Of a stretch of DNA of 64,000 nucleotides, positions 8,463 through 17,515 are shown in pieces; the stretch's first letter is position 1, and every line of letters begins with the position of its first letter. This DNA comes from an uncultured Sulfitobacter sp. (GTDB lineage: Bacteria; Pseudomonadota; Alphaproteobacteria; Rhodobacterales; Rhodobacteraceae). The notes below the pieces were generated by a model. The model was not told the DNA's origin, did not search any database, and saw only the letters and a program-made list of their open reading frames with translations. The position numbers and the translations under genes were made by a program. The stretch is from contig CANMXJ010000004.1 in NCBI GenBank assembly GCA_947501805.1, positions 124,001-188,000 of the forward strand, written 5' to 3'.

Positions 8463-9082
8463 GTCAAGGACGTCACCCAAAGGATCGTCGCATCTTCGGC
8501 ACTGGTTGACACCACGTTATGCCCCATCGTGGCGTCATAATAGGCGCTGTCACCACGGCGCAGTTCAACCGGTTCATAGAACTCCGTAAACAGCTGGATC
8601 ACGCCGGTCAGCACATAGAGAAATTCCTCGCCGTCATGGCGCACCCAACCGTCAAACTCTTCCATGTTGCGGGCTCTGATCCGGGCGCGGTAAGGCAACA
8701 TCTGTTTTTTGCGCAACGTGTCGGCCAACAGTTCATGTTCGTAGGTTGTTGTCGCTTTGGCCGCACCTTCCCCCGATTTGGTGACGGCCATACGCCCGTT
8801 GATTTTCTCGGCCGCGGGGGGCGTGAAGAGCTGCGGCACGGAAATCTCCAACCCTATGGCCAGCTTCTTTAACGCATCATAGGTGGGGGACATCTGCCCG
8901 TTCTCTATCTTGCTCAGCGTGGAGCGCGCCAGCCCTGCCTGTTTCGCGGCCTGTTCCAGTGTCCATTTTCGCCCTTTACGCAACTCGCGCACCCGCGCGC
9001 CCAGATCGACGGGTGGTGCGACATCAGCTTCACCACTTTCGCGGGCGATCTGGATCAGGCTTGGTGTGTTCTCTTTGCTCAT
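8459..9082 (-). CDS. XRE-family regulator with C-terminal cupin sensor
   Basis: A 207-aa transcription factor. The N-terminal helix-turn-helix (about residues 28-82: LGARVRELRKGRKWTLEQAA, QAGLARSTLSKIENGQMSPT) belongs to the Cro/C1 class. The C-terminal ~90 residues form a cupin barrel (DGEEFLYVLTG, LRRGDSAYYDATMGHNV) of the kind that senses small ligands. The ORF is open 28 codons further upstream, but the ATG at 9082 begins the conserved part and avoids overlap with the divergent ligase gene. It starts 65 bp from that gene, so regulation of the acyl-CoA ligase/DsbA operon and itself is likely. The ligand is unknown. Confidence 0.88.
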   Translation of the reverse strand: MSKENTPSLIQIARESGEADVAPPVDLGARVRELRKGRKWTLEQAAKQAGLARSTLSKIENGQMSPTYDALKKLAIGLEISVPQLFTPPAAEKINGRMAVTKSGEGAAKATTTYEHELLADTLRKKQMLPYRARIRARNMEEFDGWVRHDGEEFLYVLTGVIQLFTEFYEPVELRRGDSAYYDATMGHNVVSTSAEDATILWVTSLT

Positions 9083-9147
9083 GGGGCGGGCTATACCTTT
9101 GCCGGGCAAACCTTGCAACGCAGACGCACCTGCGGTAGCGCGGTTGC

Positions 9148-10647
9148 ATGACCGAAGCTCTTTCACTCCCCGATCCGTTCAACCTTGCCGCTTATGTTTT
9201 GCAAGCCGGTGCCGAACAGCCTGACAAGATTGCATTGTCACTCCTGTCGGGTGAAACCAGCGAAGACTGGACTTATGCCACTTTGATCCAGGCGGTGCGC
9301 GGTACGGCAACGGGATTGTTGCAATCGGGCCTGACTGCTGGTGACATCGTGCTGATGCGTCTGGGGAATACGCCGGACTTTCCGATTGCCTATCTCGGGG
9401 CGATTGCGGCGGGCTGTGTCCCTGTTCCAACGGCTGCGGCGCTGACAGAGGGCGAAGTGGCCAAGATCATTGCCGCGCTCAAGCCAAAGGCCATTCTGCA
9501 TGATCGGTCCGTGCCCTGCCCGTATTGCGAAGACCTGATCGACCTCGATGCACTGCGCGCCATGCGGGATTTGCCGCCAGCGGTATATCACATGGGTGAT
9601 CCGGACCGGCTTGGCTACATCATCTACACATCTGGCACTTCCGGCAAACCCTCTGCCGTGATGCATGCCCACCGTGCGATCCTTGCGCGGCGGATGATGT
9701 TTGACGGCTGGTATGGATTGGGTCCGCAGGACCGTCTGTTGCATGCGGGCGCTTTCAACTGGACCTACACACTTGGCACAGGTTTGATGGACCCTTGGAC
9801 CGTGGGGGCAACTGCCCTGATCCCGGTACCGGGAACCGACGCGTCCGCGCTCCCCGCGCTTATTGCGAGCCATAAGGCGACGATCTTTGCCGCGGCCCCC
9901 GGTGTCTATCGCCAGATGCTCAAGGATGTGTCCCCGCTGTACCTGCCAAATCTGCGCCACGGATTAAGCGCCGGAGAAAAGATGACAGCATTGGTGCGCG
10001 AGACATGGTCCGAAGTCACGAACACGCAAGTTTTCGAGGCGTTTGGTATGTCCGAATGTTCCACATTCATCTCTGGGTGTCCGGATACGCCGGCCAAGGA
10101 AGGCGCGATTGGCACGGCGCAACCGGGGCGGCAGGTCAGTATCAGAACCGCAAAAGGCGCGGCACGTCCCGATACGCCCGGTACCATCGCGATCCATAAA
10201 TCTGATCTGGGTCTGGCGTTGGGATACCTGAACGAGCCGGAACAATGGGCGCAGAAGTTTGACGGCGACTGGTTTGTGACCGGTGATCAGGGGATGATGG
10301 ATGAAAACGGCCAGATTACCTATCTGGGCCGCAACGATGATATGATGAATGCAGGCGGATTTCGGGTGTCCCCGTTGGAAGTGGAAGAGATCATGCTCAA
10401 CGCGCCCGGAGTGACAAGCATCGGTGTCACCGAAGTCGAGATCAAGAAAGGCACGCAGGTCATTGCCGCTTTCTATACGGCGGCTGAACCTCTGAACGAA
10501 TACAAACTGACGGATTTTGCTACGCAAAACTTGGCGCGCTACAAACAGCCGCGCCTTTATGTGCATGTCGATGCCCTGCCGATCGGCGGGAACGGCAAGC
10601 TTTCGCGCCGCGCGTTGCGCGCCCAATTCGAGGCTTCCAAAGCATGA
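9148..10647 (+). CDS. AMP-dependent acyl-CoA synthetase
   Basis: A 499-aa adenylate-forming enzyme. The phosphate-binding loop is YTSGTSGKP (residues 160-168), followed by FEAFGMSECS (adenine region), WFVTGDQG (ribose-binding Asp), and the hinge and C-terminal domain NAGGFRVSPLEVEE. The catalytic lysine lies in GNGKLSRRAL near the end. It activates a carboxylic acid to acyl-AMP and then to acyl-CoA. The overall shape resembles benzoate-CoA ligase-like members; the actual acid cannot be read from sequence. It is divergent from an XRE-cupin regulator and overlaps the downstream DsbA-like gene by four bases, so the two are an operon. Confidence 0.9.
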   Translation: MTEALSLPDPFNLAAYVLQAGAEQPDKIALSLLSGETSEDWTYATLIQAVRGTATGLLQSGLTAGDIVLMRLGNTPDFPIAYLGAIAAGCVPVPTAAALTEGEVAKIIAALKPKAILHDRSVPCPYCEDLIDLDALRAMRDLPPAVYHMGDPDRLGYIIYTSGTSGKPSAVMHAHRAILARRMMFDGWYGLGPQDRLLHAGAFNWTYTLGTGLMDPWTVGATALIPVPGTDASALPALIASHKATIFAAAPGVYRQMLKDVSPLYLPNLRHGLSAGEKMTALVRETWSEVTNTQVFEAFGMSECSTFISGCPDTPAKEGAIGTAQPGRQVSIRTAKGAARPDTPGTIAIHKSDLGLALGYLNEPEQWAQKFDGDWFVTGDQGMMDENGQITYLGRNDDMMNAGGFRVSPLEVEEIMLNAPGVTSIGVTEVEIKKGTQVIAAFYTAAEPLNEYKLTDFATQNLARYKQPRLYVHVDALPIGGNGKLSRRALRAQFEASKA

Positions 10648-11285
10648 GCGATCCTATCAAGCTTGATATCATATCCGACCCGATTTGTCCGTGGTGCTAC
10701 ATTGGCAAAGCACATCTGGACCGCGCCTTGGCGGACCATCCGAACCACCCTTTTGTGATTGAATGGCATCCCTTCCAGCTGAACCCCGATATGCCCCGCG
10801 AGGGTATGGACAGACGCGCCTATCTGGAAGGAAAATTCGGTGGCAAGGAAGGGGCGGTCAAAGCCTATGCACCGGTTGTGCAAAGTGCCGAAAAGGCAGG
10901 GCTTACGATCAATTTTGAAGCCATGACACGCACGCCGAATACGCTGGACGCGCATCGCCTGATCCATTGGGCGGGTATCGAGGGACGCCAGACTGCGGCG
11001 GTGTCAGCCTTGTTCAAGGCTTACTTTGTAGATGCTCGCGATATTGGTGATGCCGAAATACTTGCGGATATTGCGGACAGCATCGAGATGGACGCGGCTG
11101 TTGTAACCCGTCTGTTGAAAACCGATGTAGACGCGCAGGAAATCCGCGAGCGCGAGGCGCATAGCCGCAAAATGGGCGTCAATTCGGTCCCGACTTTCAT
11201 TGTGGCCAACCAGCATGCAGTGCCGGGCGCACAGCCGCCAGAACTTTGGGCTCAGGTTATTGCCGAACTGACTGGAAACACTTGA
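10644..11285 (+). CDS. DsbA-family thiol oxidoreductase, FrnE-like
   Basis: A 213-aa protein starting with a thioredoxin-fold strand and the redox motif CPWC (Cys15-Cys18), then an inserted helical domain and the cis-Pro segment NSVPTFIV near residue 181. This is the DsbA/2-hydroxychromene-2-carboxylate isomerase superfamily, FrnE subgroup. There is no signal peptide, so it acts in the cytoplasm, probably as a disulfide reductase/isomerase or glutathione-dependent enzyme. It is translationally coupled to the upstream acyl-CoA synthetase (ATGA overlap), which suggests a joint catabolic role that I cannot specify. Confidence 0.87.
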   Translation: MSDPIKLDIISDPICPWCYIGKAHLDRALADHPNHPFVIEWHPFQLNPDMPREGMDRRAYLEGKFGGKEGAVKAYAPVVQSAEKAGLTINFEAMTRTPNTLDAHRLIHWAGIEGRQTAAVSALFKAYFVDARDIGDAEILADIADSIEMDAAVVTRLLKTDVDAQEIREREAHSRKMGVNSVPTFIVANQHAVPGAQPPELWAQVIAELTGNT

Positions 11286-11414
11286 TATCAACTATGGCAT
11301 TCGCGCCACATGACGCGGGTGCAGCGTAATCAGGGCTTTGCCATCCTGACGTCCCTGACCTACGATTCTAACCAAGGGGCATCAGACCCCCAATTAAAAA
11401 AAACGAGTGGGCAC

Positions 11415-11606
11415 ATGGCAGAAAAACAGGCAGCGACAAACGCTGCGACCAAGATACGTATTTCCCAAGTAAAATGTGATTTGCAGGCTGGTCCTGTGCG
11501 GTTTGTTGCACAACTTTCCGACAGCGCGACCTCCAGCGGCGTCAAGGCGATCTGGCGTAACGAAACAGGTGATGCCGCCTACACCGGCCCGCAGGTTTCT
11601 GCATGA
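11415..11606 (+). CDS. Small hypothetical protein coupled to the next gene
   Basis: A 63-aa ORF with no recognised domain; its N-terminal part is Ala/Lys/Thr-rich. Its stop overlaps the ATG of the downstream cytidylyltransferase-like gene by four bases, which is the main reason to regard it as real. The frame is open back to 11310, but the ATG at 11415 gives the more plausible start; the ribosome-binding site is weak (GAGTGG). It could instead be a non-functional leader of the next gene. Confidence 0.45.
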   Translation: MAEKQAATNAATKIRISQVKCDLQAGPVRFVAQLSDSATSSGVKAIWRNETGDAAYTGPQVSA

Positions 11607-12010
11607 TCACCGCATCCCGTACATTGCTGACCTATGGCAGATTTGATATGTTCAGCCAGCATCACATCGGTTTCCTGCGCAGGCTTTCTGGCATGGGGCA
11701 GGAACTTATTGTCGGCTGTGCGACCGAGGCTCACGCCGCCGCGCAAGGGCTTGCCTGCGTCATGTCCTTTGAGGAACGCCGCGCCTTGCTGGAAAGTTGT
11801 CGTTATGTGTCACGTGTGATCCCTTTGAGCGATCTTGCACAGGTACGTACGGATATTGTGAACTACAATGTGTCGGCATTGGCCATGGGGCTGGAGCATC
11901 AAAACCAGTTCGATGATGTGCAGGATATTGCGCAGGTTCTGTATCTCGCGCGTGTGCCGGTTTCACAAAATTCACATGTATCCCAAGCATTTGCGGCCGT
12001 AGCAGGATAA
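11603..12010 (+). CDS. Cytidylyltransferase-like protein with degraded catalytic motifs
   Basis: A 135-aa protein with the fold signature of TagD/GCT-type nucleotidyltransferases: LLTYGRFDMF (residues 8-17), RRLSGMGQELIVGCAT, and RRALLESCRYVSRVIP, in family order and spacing. However, the catalytic HxGH motif reads SQHH (residues 18-21), keeping only the last His. The C-terminal ISTT-type motif reads VSQNSH. The usual FAMGDDW-type segment is LAMGLEH. Active relatives transfer CMP from CTP to glycerol phosphate or similar. Loss of both nucleotide-handling motifs suggests a pseudoenzyme or a decaying gene, although the reading frame is intact. It is coupled to the 63-aa ORF upstream. Confidence 0.7.
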   Translation: MITASRTLLTYGRFDMFSQHHIGFLRRLSGMGQELIVGCATEAHAAAQGLACVMSFEERRALLESCRYVSRVIPLSDLAQVRTDIVNYNVSALAMGLEHQNQFDDVQDIAQVLYLARVPVSQNSHVSQAFAAVAG

Positions 12011-12057
12011 TTTTCTGCACGGGCACCATTGTAGCTTTCTCAACCTTCGGTTAGCCC

Positions 12058-12081
12058 TGACGCTTGACCGCGTCAATTTTT
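12058..12081 (+). terminator. Possible weak intrinsic terminator or operator
   Basis: A perfect inverted repeat TGACGC/GCGTCA (12058-12063 and 12070-12075) with a 6-nt loop is followed by ATTTTT. It lies after the cytidylyltransferase-like gene and 30 bp before the MFS gene. The short stem makes it a weak terminator; an operator for the exporter gene is the alternative. Confidence 0.4.
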
Positions 12082-12110
12082 CTGCGCGGATCTCAAGCCG
12101 GAGCAGTAAA

Positions 12111-13340
12111 TTGACTCAACCCCCATCCTCCTTTCCCATGAGCCGACTGGAGTTTGTCAGCCTGATTGCGATGATGTTTGCGACCATCGCCTTTTCCATT
12201 GATGCGATGTTGCCTGCTCTGCCCGAAATCGCGGCAGAACTTGCCCCCGGGGATGCCAATCGCGCGGCCTTGATCCTGACCACTTTTTTGTTGGGCATGG
12301 GGATTGGCACGTTCATCACCGGACCTCTATCAGACGCCTATGGGCGCCGGACCGTGATCTTTATGGGGGCGGGTCTCTATATTTTGTCGGCCTTTGTGGC
12401 TTGGGCCAGTTCCACGCTTGAAGTGATGCTGGCGGCCCGATTGTTTCAGGGACTGGGGGCTGCCGGCCCGCGCATTGTTTCGGTCGCGATTATACGGGAT
12501 CTCTATTCGGGGCGGGAAATGGCCAAGATTGCGTCGATCGTGATGATGATCTTTACACTGGTCCCCGCAATTGCCCCGCTGATGGGGGCGTTTATCATTT
12601 CTGGTTTTGGCTGGCGCGGTATCTTTTTGGCCTTCATGCTGTTTTCTGCCGCGTCGATCCTGTGGATGGGGTTGCGCCTGCCTGAAACGCTACCTGTCGA
12701 GAACCGCCGCCCCGTGCGCCTGCATCTGATCTGGGCTGCAATAGTCGAAATTTTCTCTCACCCTTCCGTGCGTATCTCCATTCTGGTGCAGTCTTTGGCC
12801 ATGGCCATGCTGTTCAGCATGCTGATGCTGGTGCAGCCGATCTATTACGACGTATACGGGCGCGCCGAGGCCTTTCCCTACTGGTTCTTTGGCGTTGGGA
12901 TATTTGCTGGCACGGCGAGTTTGCTGAACGCGGTCCTTGTTGTGCGCCTTGGAATGCGCGTGCTGGTGACAATGACGCTAAGCGTACAGGTTGCCTTGTC
13001 CACAGCCATGCTGGTGTTTGATCTGGGCGCGATTGCAGAGCCGTACGGCTTTGCCGCCTTTGTTGTCTTCCAGACCTTTGTGTTTTTTCAGGCGGGCCTG
13101 ACGCTTGGCAATCTGAATGCCATCGCTATGGAGCCAATGGGCCATATCGCAGGCACGGCGGCTTCGGTCATAGCCTCGATCGCGACCGTGGCCGCTGCTG
13201 CGTTTTCATCCCCTGTTGGACTGTTGTTTGACGGCACAATCCGCCCGCTGGTAGCAGCTATGTTGATTATGGCGACGTTAGGTCTTTTGCTGATGATCTA
13301 TCTGGCACGCCTTGAACGCCGTGTCCCCGCCGCGGAATAA
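12111..13340 (+). CDS. MFS multidrug exporter, Bcr/CflA type
   Basis: A 409-aa, 12-helix major facilitator. The loop-2/3 signature is GPLSDAYGRRTV (residues ~69-80) and the segment GLGAAGPRIVSVAIIRDLYSG corresponds to the antiporter motif of drug:H+ exporters. It should act in the inner membrane as a proton-driven exporter of drugs or metabolites. I take the TTG at 12111 as start because GGAG lies eight bases upstream; an ATG at 12138 is the alternative. The gene converges on mfd with 17 bp between the ends. The substrate is unknown. Confidence 0.88.
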   Translation: MTQPPSSFPMSRLEFVSLIAMMFATIAFSIDAMLPALPEIAAELAPGDANRAALILTTFLLGMGIGTFITGPLSDAYGRRTVIFMGAGLYILSAFVAWASSTLEVMLAARLFQGLGAAGPRIVSVAIIRDLYSGREMAKIASIVMMIFTLVPAIAPLMGAFIISGFGWRGIFLAFMLFSAASILWMGLRLPETLPVENRRPVRLHLIWAAIVEIFSHPSVRISILVQSLAMAMLFSMLMLVQPIYYDVYGRAEAFPYWFFGVGIFAGTASLLNAVLVVRLGMRVLVTMTLSVQVALSTAMLVFDLGAIAEPYGFAAFVVFQTFVFFQAGLTLGNLNAIAMEPMGHIAGTAASVIASIATVAAAAFSSPVGLLFDGTIRPLVAAMLIMATLGLLLMIYLARLERRVPAAE

Positions 13341-13357
13341 CCCCAACTATCGGCGGT

Positions 13358-16300
13358 TCAGGCAGCGCCTTTTGTTTTCTTGTTCTGCTTTTCTTTGGCA
13401 ATCACATGTTCGGCCAGATCACGGGCAATCGCAAAGGCACCCTTGATCTTGTCACCGTCAGATTTCCAGTCACGGCGCACCACGATCTTGTTGTCTTTCA
13501 CCTTGGCCAGCCCGCGCTGGTCCTGAATGAACTGCACCAACCCTTCGGGTGATGCGAATTTATCGTTGTGGAATTGCACAGTTGCACCCTTCGGTCCACC
13601 ATCCAGTTTGGCAATCCCGGCACGTTTGCACATCGCCTTGATCCGCACGACCAGCATCAAGGTGTTCACTTCGCGCGGCAGCGTGCCAAAGCGGTCGATC
13701 AGCTCCGCGGCAAAGCCCTCAAGTTCGACCTTTGTGGAAAGACCGGAAAGCCTGCGATAAAGTCCCAAACGCACATCCAGATCAGGCACGTAGGGTTCAG
13801 GGATCAGCACAGGCACGCCAAGATTGATTTGCGGCGCCCATTGTTCGTCGGCTTCTGACAGCCCTTCCAACTCGCCCGCCTTGATTTTGGCAATCGCCTC
13901 TTCGAGCATGGATTGATACAGCTCAAACCCCACATCGCGCATCTGGCCGGATTGCTCTTCGCCAAGCAGATTGCCTGCCCCGCGAATGTCGAGGTCCTGG
14001 GAGGCCAGCGTGAAGCCCGCGCCAAGTGTGTCGAGCGAGCCAAGCACGCGCAGACGTTTTTCGGCCAGTGGCGTCAGTTTTGCCCGGGGTTTGGTGGTGA
14101 GATACGCGTAGGCGCGGGTCTTGGAGCGGCCCACACGGCCCCTGATCTGGTAGAGCTGGGCCAGACCGAACATGTCTGCGCGGTGTATGACCATCGTATT
14201 GGCGGTTGGAATATCAAGGCCCGATTCAACAATTGTCGTCGCCAGAAGAATATCAAATTTACCGTCATAAAACGCGTTCATGCGGTCATCAAGTTCACCC
14301 GCTGCCATCTGGCCATGGGCCACAACATAGGTCAGTTCGGGCAGTTGCGCCTTTAGAAACGCTTCGATCTCGGGCAGATCACTGATGCGCGGCACAACGT
14401 AGAATGATTGCCCGCCGCGATAATGCTCGCGCAGCAAAGCCTCGCGCAATGTCACCGTGTCGAATTCACTGACGTAGGTGCGGATCGCCAAACGGTCGAC
14501 GGGCGGCGTGCCAATGATGCTCAGATCGCGCACGCCTGTAAGGCTAAGTTGCAGTGTGCGCGGAATCGGTGTGGCGGTCAGTGTCAGTACATGCACATCG
14601 GTGCGCATGCTTTTCAGGCGCTCTTTGTGTTGCACGCCAAAGTGCTGCTCTTCGTCGATCACAAGCAGACCAAGGTTCAGGAACTTCACGTTTTTGGCCA
14701 GCAGCGCATGGGTGCCGATCACAATGTCAACCGTGCCTTTGCTCATCCCCTCTTTGGTCAGCGCCGCATCTTTGGCGGATACAAAACGGCTGAGTTGGCG
14801 CACTTCAACAGGAAACCCACGGAAACGTTCTGCAAAGCTCTTGTAGTGCTGGCGCGCCAGCAAGGTTGTCGGGGCAATTACCGCCACCTGTACACCGGAC
14901 ATGGCGGCGACAAATGCCGCGCGCATCGCCACCTCGGTTTTGCCGAACCCAACATCGCCGCAGACAAGACGGTCCATCGGGTTGCCGCTGGTCAAATCGT
15001 CGATCACATCCCCGATGGCACGCAACTGGTCGTCGGTTTCTTGGTAAGGGAACCGCGCCGAAAACGCATCCCACATGCCGGGGGGCGGTTCCAATACAGG
15101 TGCCTTGCGCAAAGCGCGTTCCGCTGCGATCCGGATCAGCTTGTCTGCCATCTCGCGGATGCGCTCTTTGAGCTTGGCTTTTTTGGATTGCCAAGCACCG
15201 CCACCAAGCTTGTCAAGCAAGCCTTCATCGTGGCCGTATTTGCTTAGCAGTTCAATGTTCTCAACAGGTAGATACAGCTTGGAGTTCTCGGCATACTCCA
15301 ACAGCAGACACTCGTGCGCCGCACCGGCGGCGGCAATCACTTCCATGCCCAGATAACGCCCGATGCCGTGGTCTACATGCACCACAAGGTTGCCCGGTGT
15401 CAGGCTTTGTGTCTCGGTCAGGAAGTTTTCGGCGCGCCGCTTGCGTTTGGGCGCACGGATCAAGCGGTCGCCCAATACGTCCTGCTCGGAAATCACCGTC
15501 AGCTTGCCATCGCCAAAAGGCGCTTCAAAGCCATGCTCCAGCGCCCAAACCGCCAGATACAGCCCGTGTTTTCCCAGTCGCGTGGCATTGGGAATGGGGA
15601 TGGCTTCGGCCAGCCCTTCTTCTTCAATCAATCCGGTCAGGCGTTCGCGTGCGCCGTCGGAGTAACTTGCGATCAGGACTGGTCCGTCTTGAAGTTTTGC
15701 TTTCACATGTGTCGCTAAGGCCCCAAAAAGGCTTATTGATTCCTGTTGGCGTTCCGGCGAGAAATTACGCCCGATCCGCGCGCCAGCATCCAGTACACCC
15801 GGTCCGGTGGGTTGGGGCAGCGGGTTCAACTGGATCACGCGATGATCGGCAGTTGCCAGCAACCATGCCTCATCGTTCAGATACAGGCCTTCGGGCGGCG
15901 CAGGTTTGTAAACGCTGTCCATCTTGGAACGGTTCGCCATGGCAATCTTGCGGGTTTCGTATTGATCCGCGATGCTGTCCCATCGCGCCAGTCGTGTGGC
16001 GGTCAGCTGATCGTCCAGTGTGACAGTTGCCTTGGGGAGATAGTCAAAAAGCGTTTCCATTTCGGCATGGAAGAAAGCAAGCCAGTGCTCGGCCCCCTGA
16101 TGTTTGCGTCCGGCTGAAATCGCTTCGTACAAAGGATCATCCGTGCCAGCGGCGCCAAACTCGATGCGGTAGTTCTGACGGAATCGGGTGATCGCCGCTT
16201 CGTCCAGTATCACTTCGGATACGGGGGCAAGTTCGACCAATTCCAGTTTTTCCGTTGTGCGCTGTGTTGCCGGATCAAAGCGGCGCGCGCCGTCCAGCAC

Positions 16301-16837
16301 GTCACCAAAAAGATCAAGGCGCACTGGCCCCAGATCACCGGGCGGATAAATGTCGATGATCCCGCCACGCACGGCGTAGTCCCCCGGCTCCACCACCGTG
16401 GGGCTTTGCACGAATCCCATACGCACCAGAAAGTTACGCAACGCGGCTTCGTCAATCCGCGAGCCGACCTGCGCCGAAAACGCAGCATCGCGCAGAACCG
16501 ATCGTGCGGGTACGCGCTGTGTTGCACTGTTCAGCGTTGTCAGCAGCACAAATTCCTTTGGCATGCCATGCACCAGCCCGGCCAGCGCCGCCATACGTTG
16601 CGCGGATATGTCGGCATTTGGCGAAACCCGGTCATACGGCAGGCAGTCCCATCCGGGAAAGGTGACGACGGGCATGTCGGGTGCAAAAAACGCCAGTGCG
16701 GACTGCATCGCCGCCATGCGTTTATCATCGCGCGCGACGTGAATGACCGGACCGCCGCGCGCGACCTCGTCCAGAAGTGCGCGGGCGTCAAATCCCTCGG
16801 GGGTGCCGGATAGTGTTATTTTGGAATGCTCTACCAT
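13358..16837 (-). CDS. mfd: Transcription-repair coupling factor Mfd
   Basis: A 1159-aa DNA translocase that displaces stalled RNA polymerase from damaged template and recruits UvrA. The order of parts matches the family: a UvrB-like N-terminal module (FPGWDCLPYDRVSPN), an RNA-polymerase interaction domain near residues 480-550 (GNLVVHVDHGIGRYLGME), then a RecG-like helicase. The helicase has Walker A GDVGFGKTEV (~residue 624), Walker B VIDEEQHFG, the TATPIPRTLQ motif and QIRGRVGRSK. A C-terminal TRCF domain follows (LPREVNTLMLVVRIK). Length is normal. It stands alone: 31 bp upstream ends a small membrane-protein gene on the same strand. Confidence 0.98.
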   Translation of the reverse strand: MVEHSKITLSGTPEGFDARALLDEVARGGPVIHVARDDKRMAAMQSALAFFAPDMPVVTFPGWDCLPYDRVSPNADISAQRMAALAGLVHGMPKEFVLLTTLNSATQRVPARSVLRDAAFSAQVGSRIDEAALRNFLVRMGFVQSPTVVEPGDYAVRGGIIDIYPPGDLGPVRLDLFGDVLDGARRFDPATQRTTEKLELVELAPVSEVILDEAAITRFRQNYRIEFGAAGTDDPLYEAISAGRKHQGAEHWLAFFHAEMETLFDYLPKATVTLDDQLTATRLARWDSIADQYETRKIAMANRSKMDSVYKPAPPEGLYLNDEAWLLATADHRVIQLNPLPQPTGPGVLDAGARIGRNFSPERQQESISLFGALATHVKAKLQDGPVLIASYSDGARERLTGLIEEEGLAEAIPIPNATRLGKHGLYLAVWALEHGFEAPFGDGKLTVISEQDVLGDRLIRAPKRKRRAENFLTETQSLTPGNLVVHVDHGIGRYLGMEVIAAAGAAHECLLLEYAENSKLYLPVENIELLSKYGHDEGLLDKLGGGAWQSKKAKLKERIREMADKLIRIAAERALRKAPVLEPPPGMWDAFSARFPYQETDDQLRAIGDVIDDLTSGNPMDRLVCGDVGFGKTEVAMRAAFVAAMSGVQVAVIAPTTLLARQHYKSFAERFRGFPVEVRQLSRFVSAKDAALTKEGMSKGTVDIVIGTHALLAKNVKFLNLGLLVIDEEQHFGVQHKERLKSMRTDVHVLTLTATPIPRTLQLSLTGVRDLSIIGTPPVDRLAIRTYVSEFDTVTLREALLREHYRGGQSFYVVPRISDLPEIEAFLKAQLPELTYVVAHGQMAAGELDDRMNAFYDGKFDILLATTIVESGLDIPTANTMVIHRADMFGLAQLYQIRGRVGRSKTRAYAYLTTKPRAKLTPLAEKRLRVLGSLDTLGAGFTLASQDLDIRGAGNLLGEEQSGQMRDVGFELYQSMLEEAIAKIKAGELEGLSEADEQWAPQINLGVPVLIPEPYVPDLDVRLGLYRRLSGLSTKVELEGFAAELIDRFGTLPREVNTLMLVVRIKAMCKRAGIAKLDGGPKGATVQFHNDKFASPEGLVQFIQDQRGLAKVKDNKIVVRRDWKSDGDKIKGAFAIARDLAEHVIAKEKQNKKTKGAA

Positions 16838-16868
16838 GCGGTCTCAATTGGCGCTGATCGCAAGCCTG

Positions 16869-17396
16869 TCAACCGCCCAACGGGCCTAAATTGACGTTCT
16901 GGTACATGCCCCAAAGTGCGGTCACAAAAATCGCGATCATCCCGATGATCTGGGTATAGAGCCGATGGCGGTTCAGGCGTTTGTACAAACGCTCTCCGCC
17001 CTCATTGTCAGAAAGGATCAGGCGGGCCGTAGACAGGCTTAACATGCCGACAATCGACAATGGAAAAGCCAGAAGGAATACCGCTTGGGCGAATTCCATT
17101 CCGTAGACGAACCCGAGCAGCGCCAGCATAGTGAGAAAGAAGCATGCAAATGCCGCCAGCCACAGTCCTGACACCTGACCAATATACAGCAAACGGTTCA
17201 CATTGATGCGCACCATGTCTTCCAGATCGATCTGGGCCTGATCGCCTTGTCGCTTGGCGCGCAAAACCATGTCATAGGGAACGCCCAGCACCCAGTGGCT
17301 GGCCGTTGACCAAACCACTGCAAGCACAATCCAGAACCACAGGTTCGAGAAAGAGCGCATGTCGATAAGTTCAAATAGCGTTTGATACCAGTCCAA
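16869..17396 (-). CDS. Integral membrane protein, unknown function
   Basis: A 175-aa protein with about four hydrophobic segments (near residues 19-40, 74-100, 103-122, 150-168) and charged loops (RAKRQGDQAQIDLEDMVR). Similar Rhodobacterales proteins are sometimes labelled 'component of SufBCD complex', but nothing here supports an Fe-S role: there are no conserved cysteines and no suf genes nearby. It lies upstream of mfd on the same strand and divergently from hemB, sharing a 119-bp gap with an inverted repeat. I would call it a conserved membrane protein only. Confidence 0.8.
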   Translation of the reverse strand: MDWYQTLFELIDMRSFSNLWFWIVLAVVWSTASHWVLGVPYDMVLRAKRQGDQAQIDLEDMVRINVNRLLYIGQVSGLWLAAFACFFLTMLALLGFVYGMEFAQAVFLLAFPLSIVGMLSLSTARLILSDNEGGERLYKRLNRHRLYTQIIGMIAIFVTALWGMYQNVNLGPLGG

Positions 17397-17434
17397 CGTC
17401 TTGCCCCGGCAAGTAAAGATGGGCTGGGCATACC

Positions 17435-17460
17435 CAAGGTTGCGGGTAATTCCAACCTTG
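17435..17460. promoter_or_regulatory. Inverted repeat in the hemB upstream gap
   Basis: Arms CAAGGTTG (17435-17442) and CAACCTTG (17453-17460) are separated by 10 bp. The repeat sits between the divergent membrane-protein gene and hemB, a position suited to an operator. TTTTTT at 17470-17475 is too far from the stem for a standard terminator. Confidence 0.4.
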
Positions 17461-17515
17461 AGCGGGCAGTTTTTTCATGTGAAGACTGTGCAGCGCATTT
17501 GTGAGGTATTTTTGC

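Noticed and set aside
17461-17475. Hairpin plus T-run upstream of hemB as an intrinsic terminator
   Set aside because: The T-run starts nine bases after the end of the stem, and no plus-strand gene precedes it.
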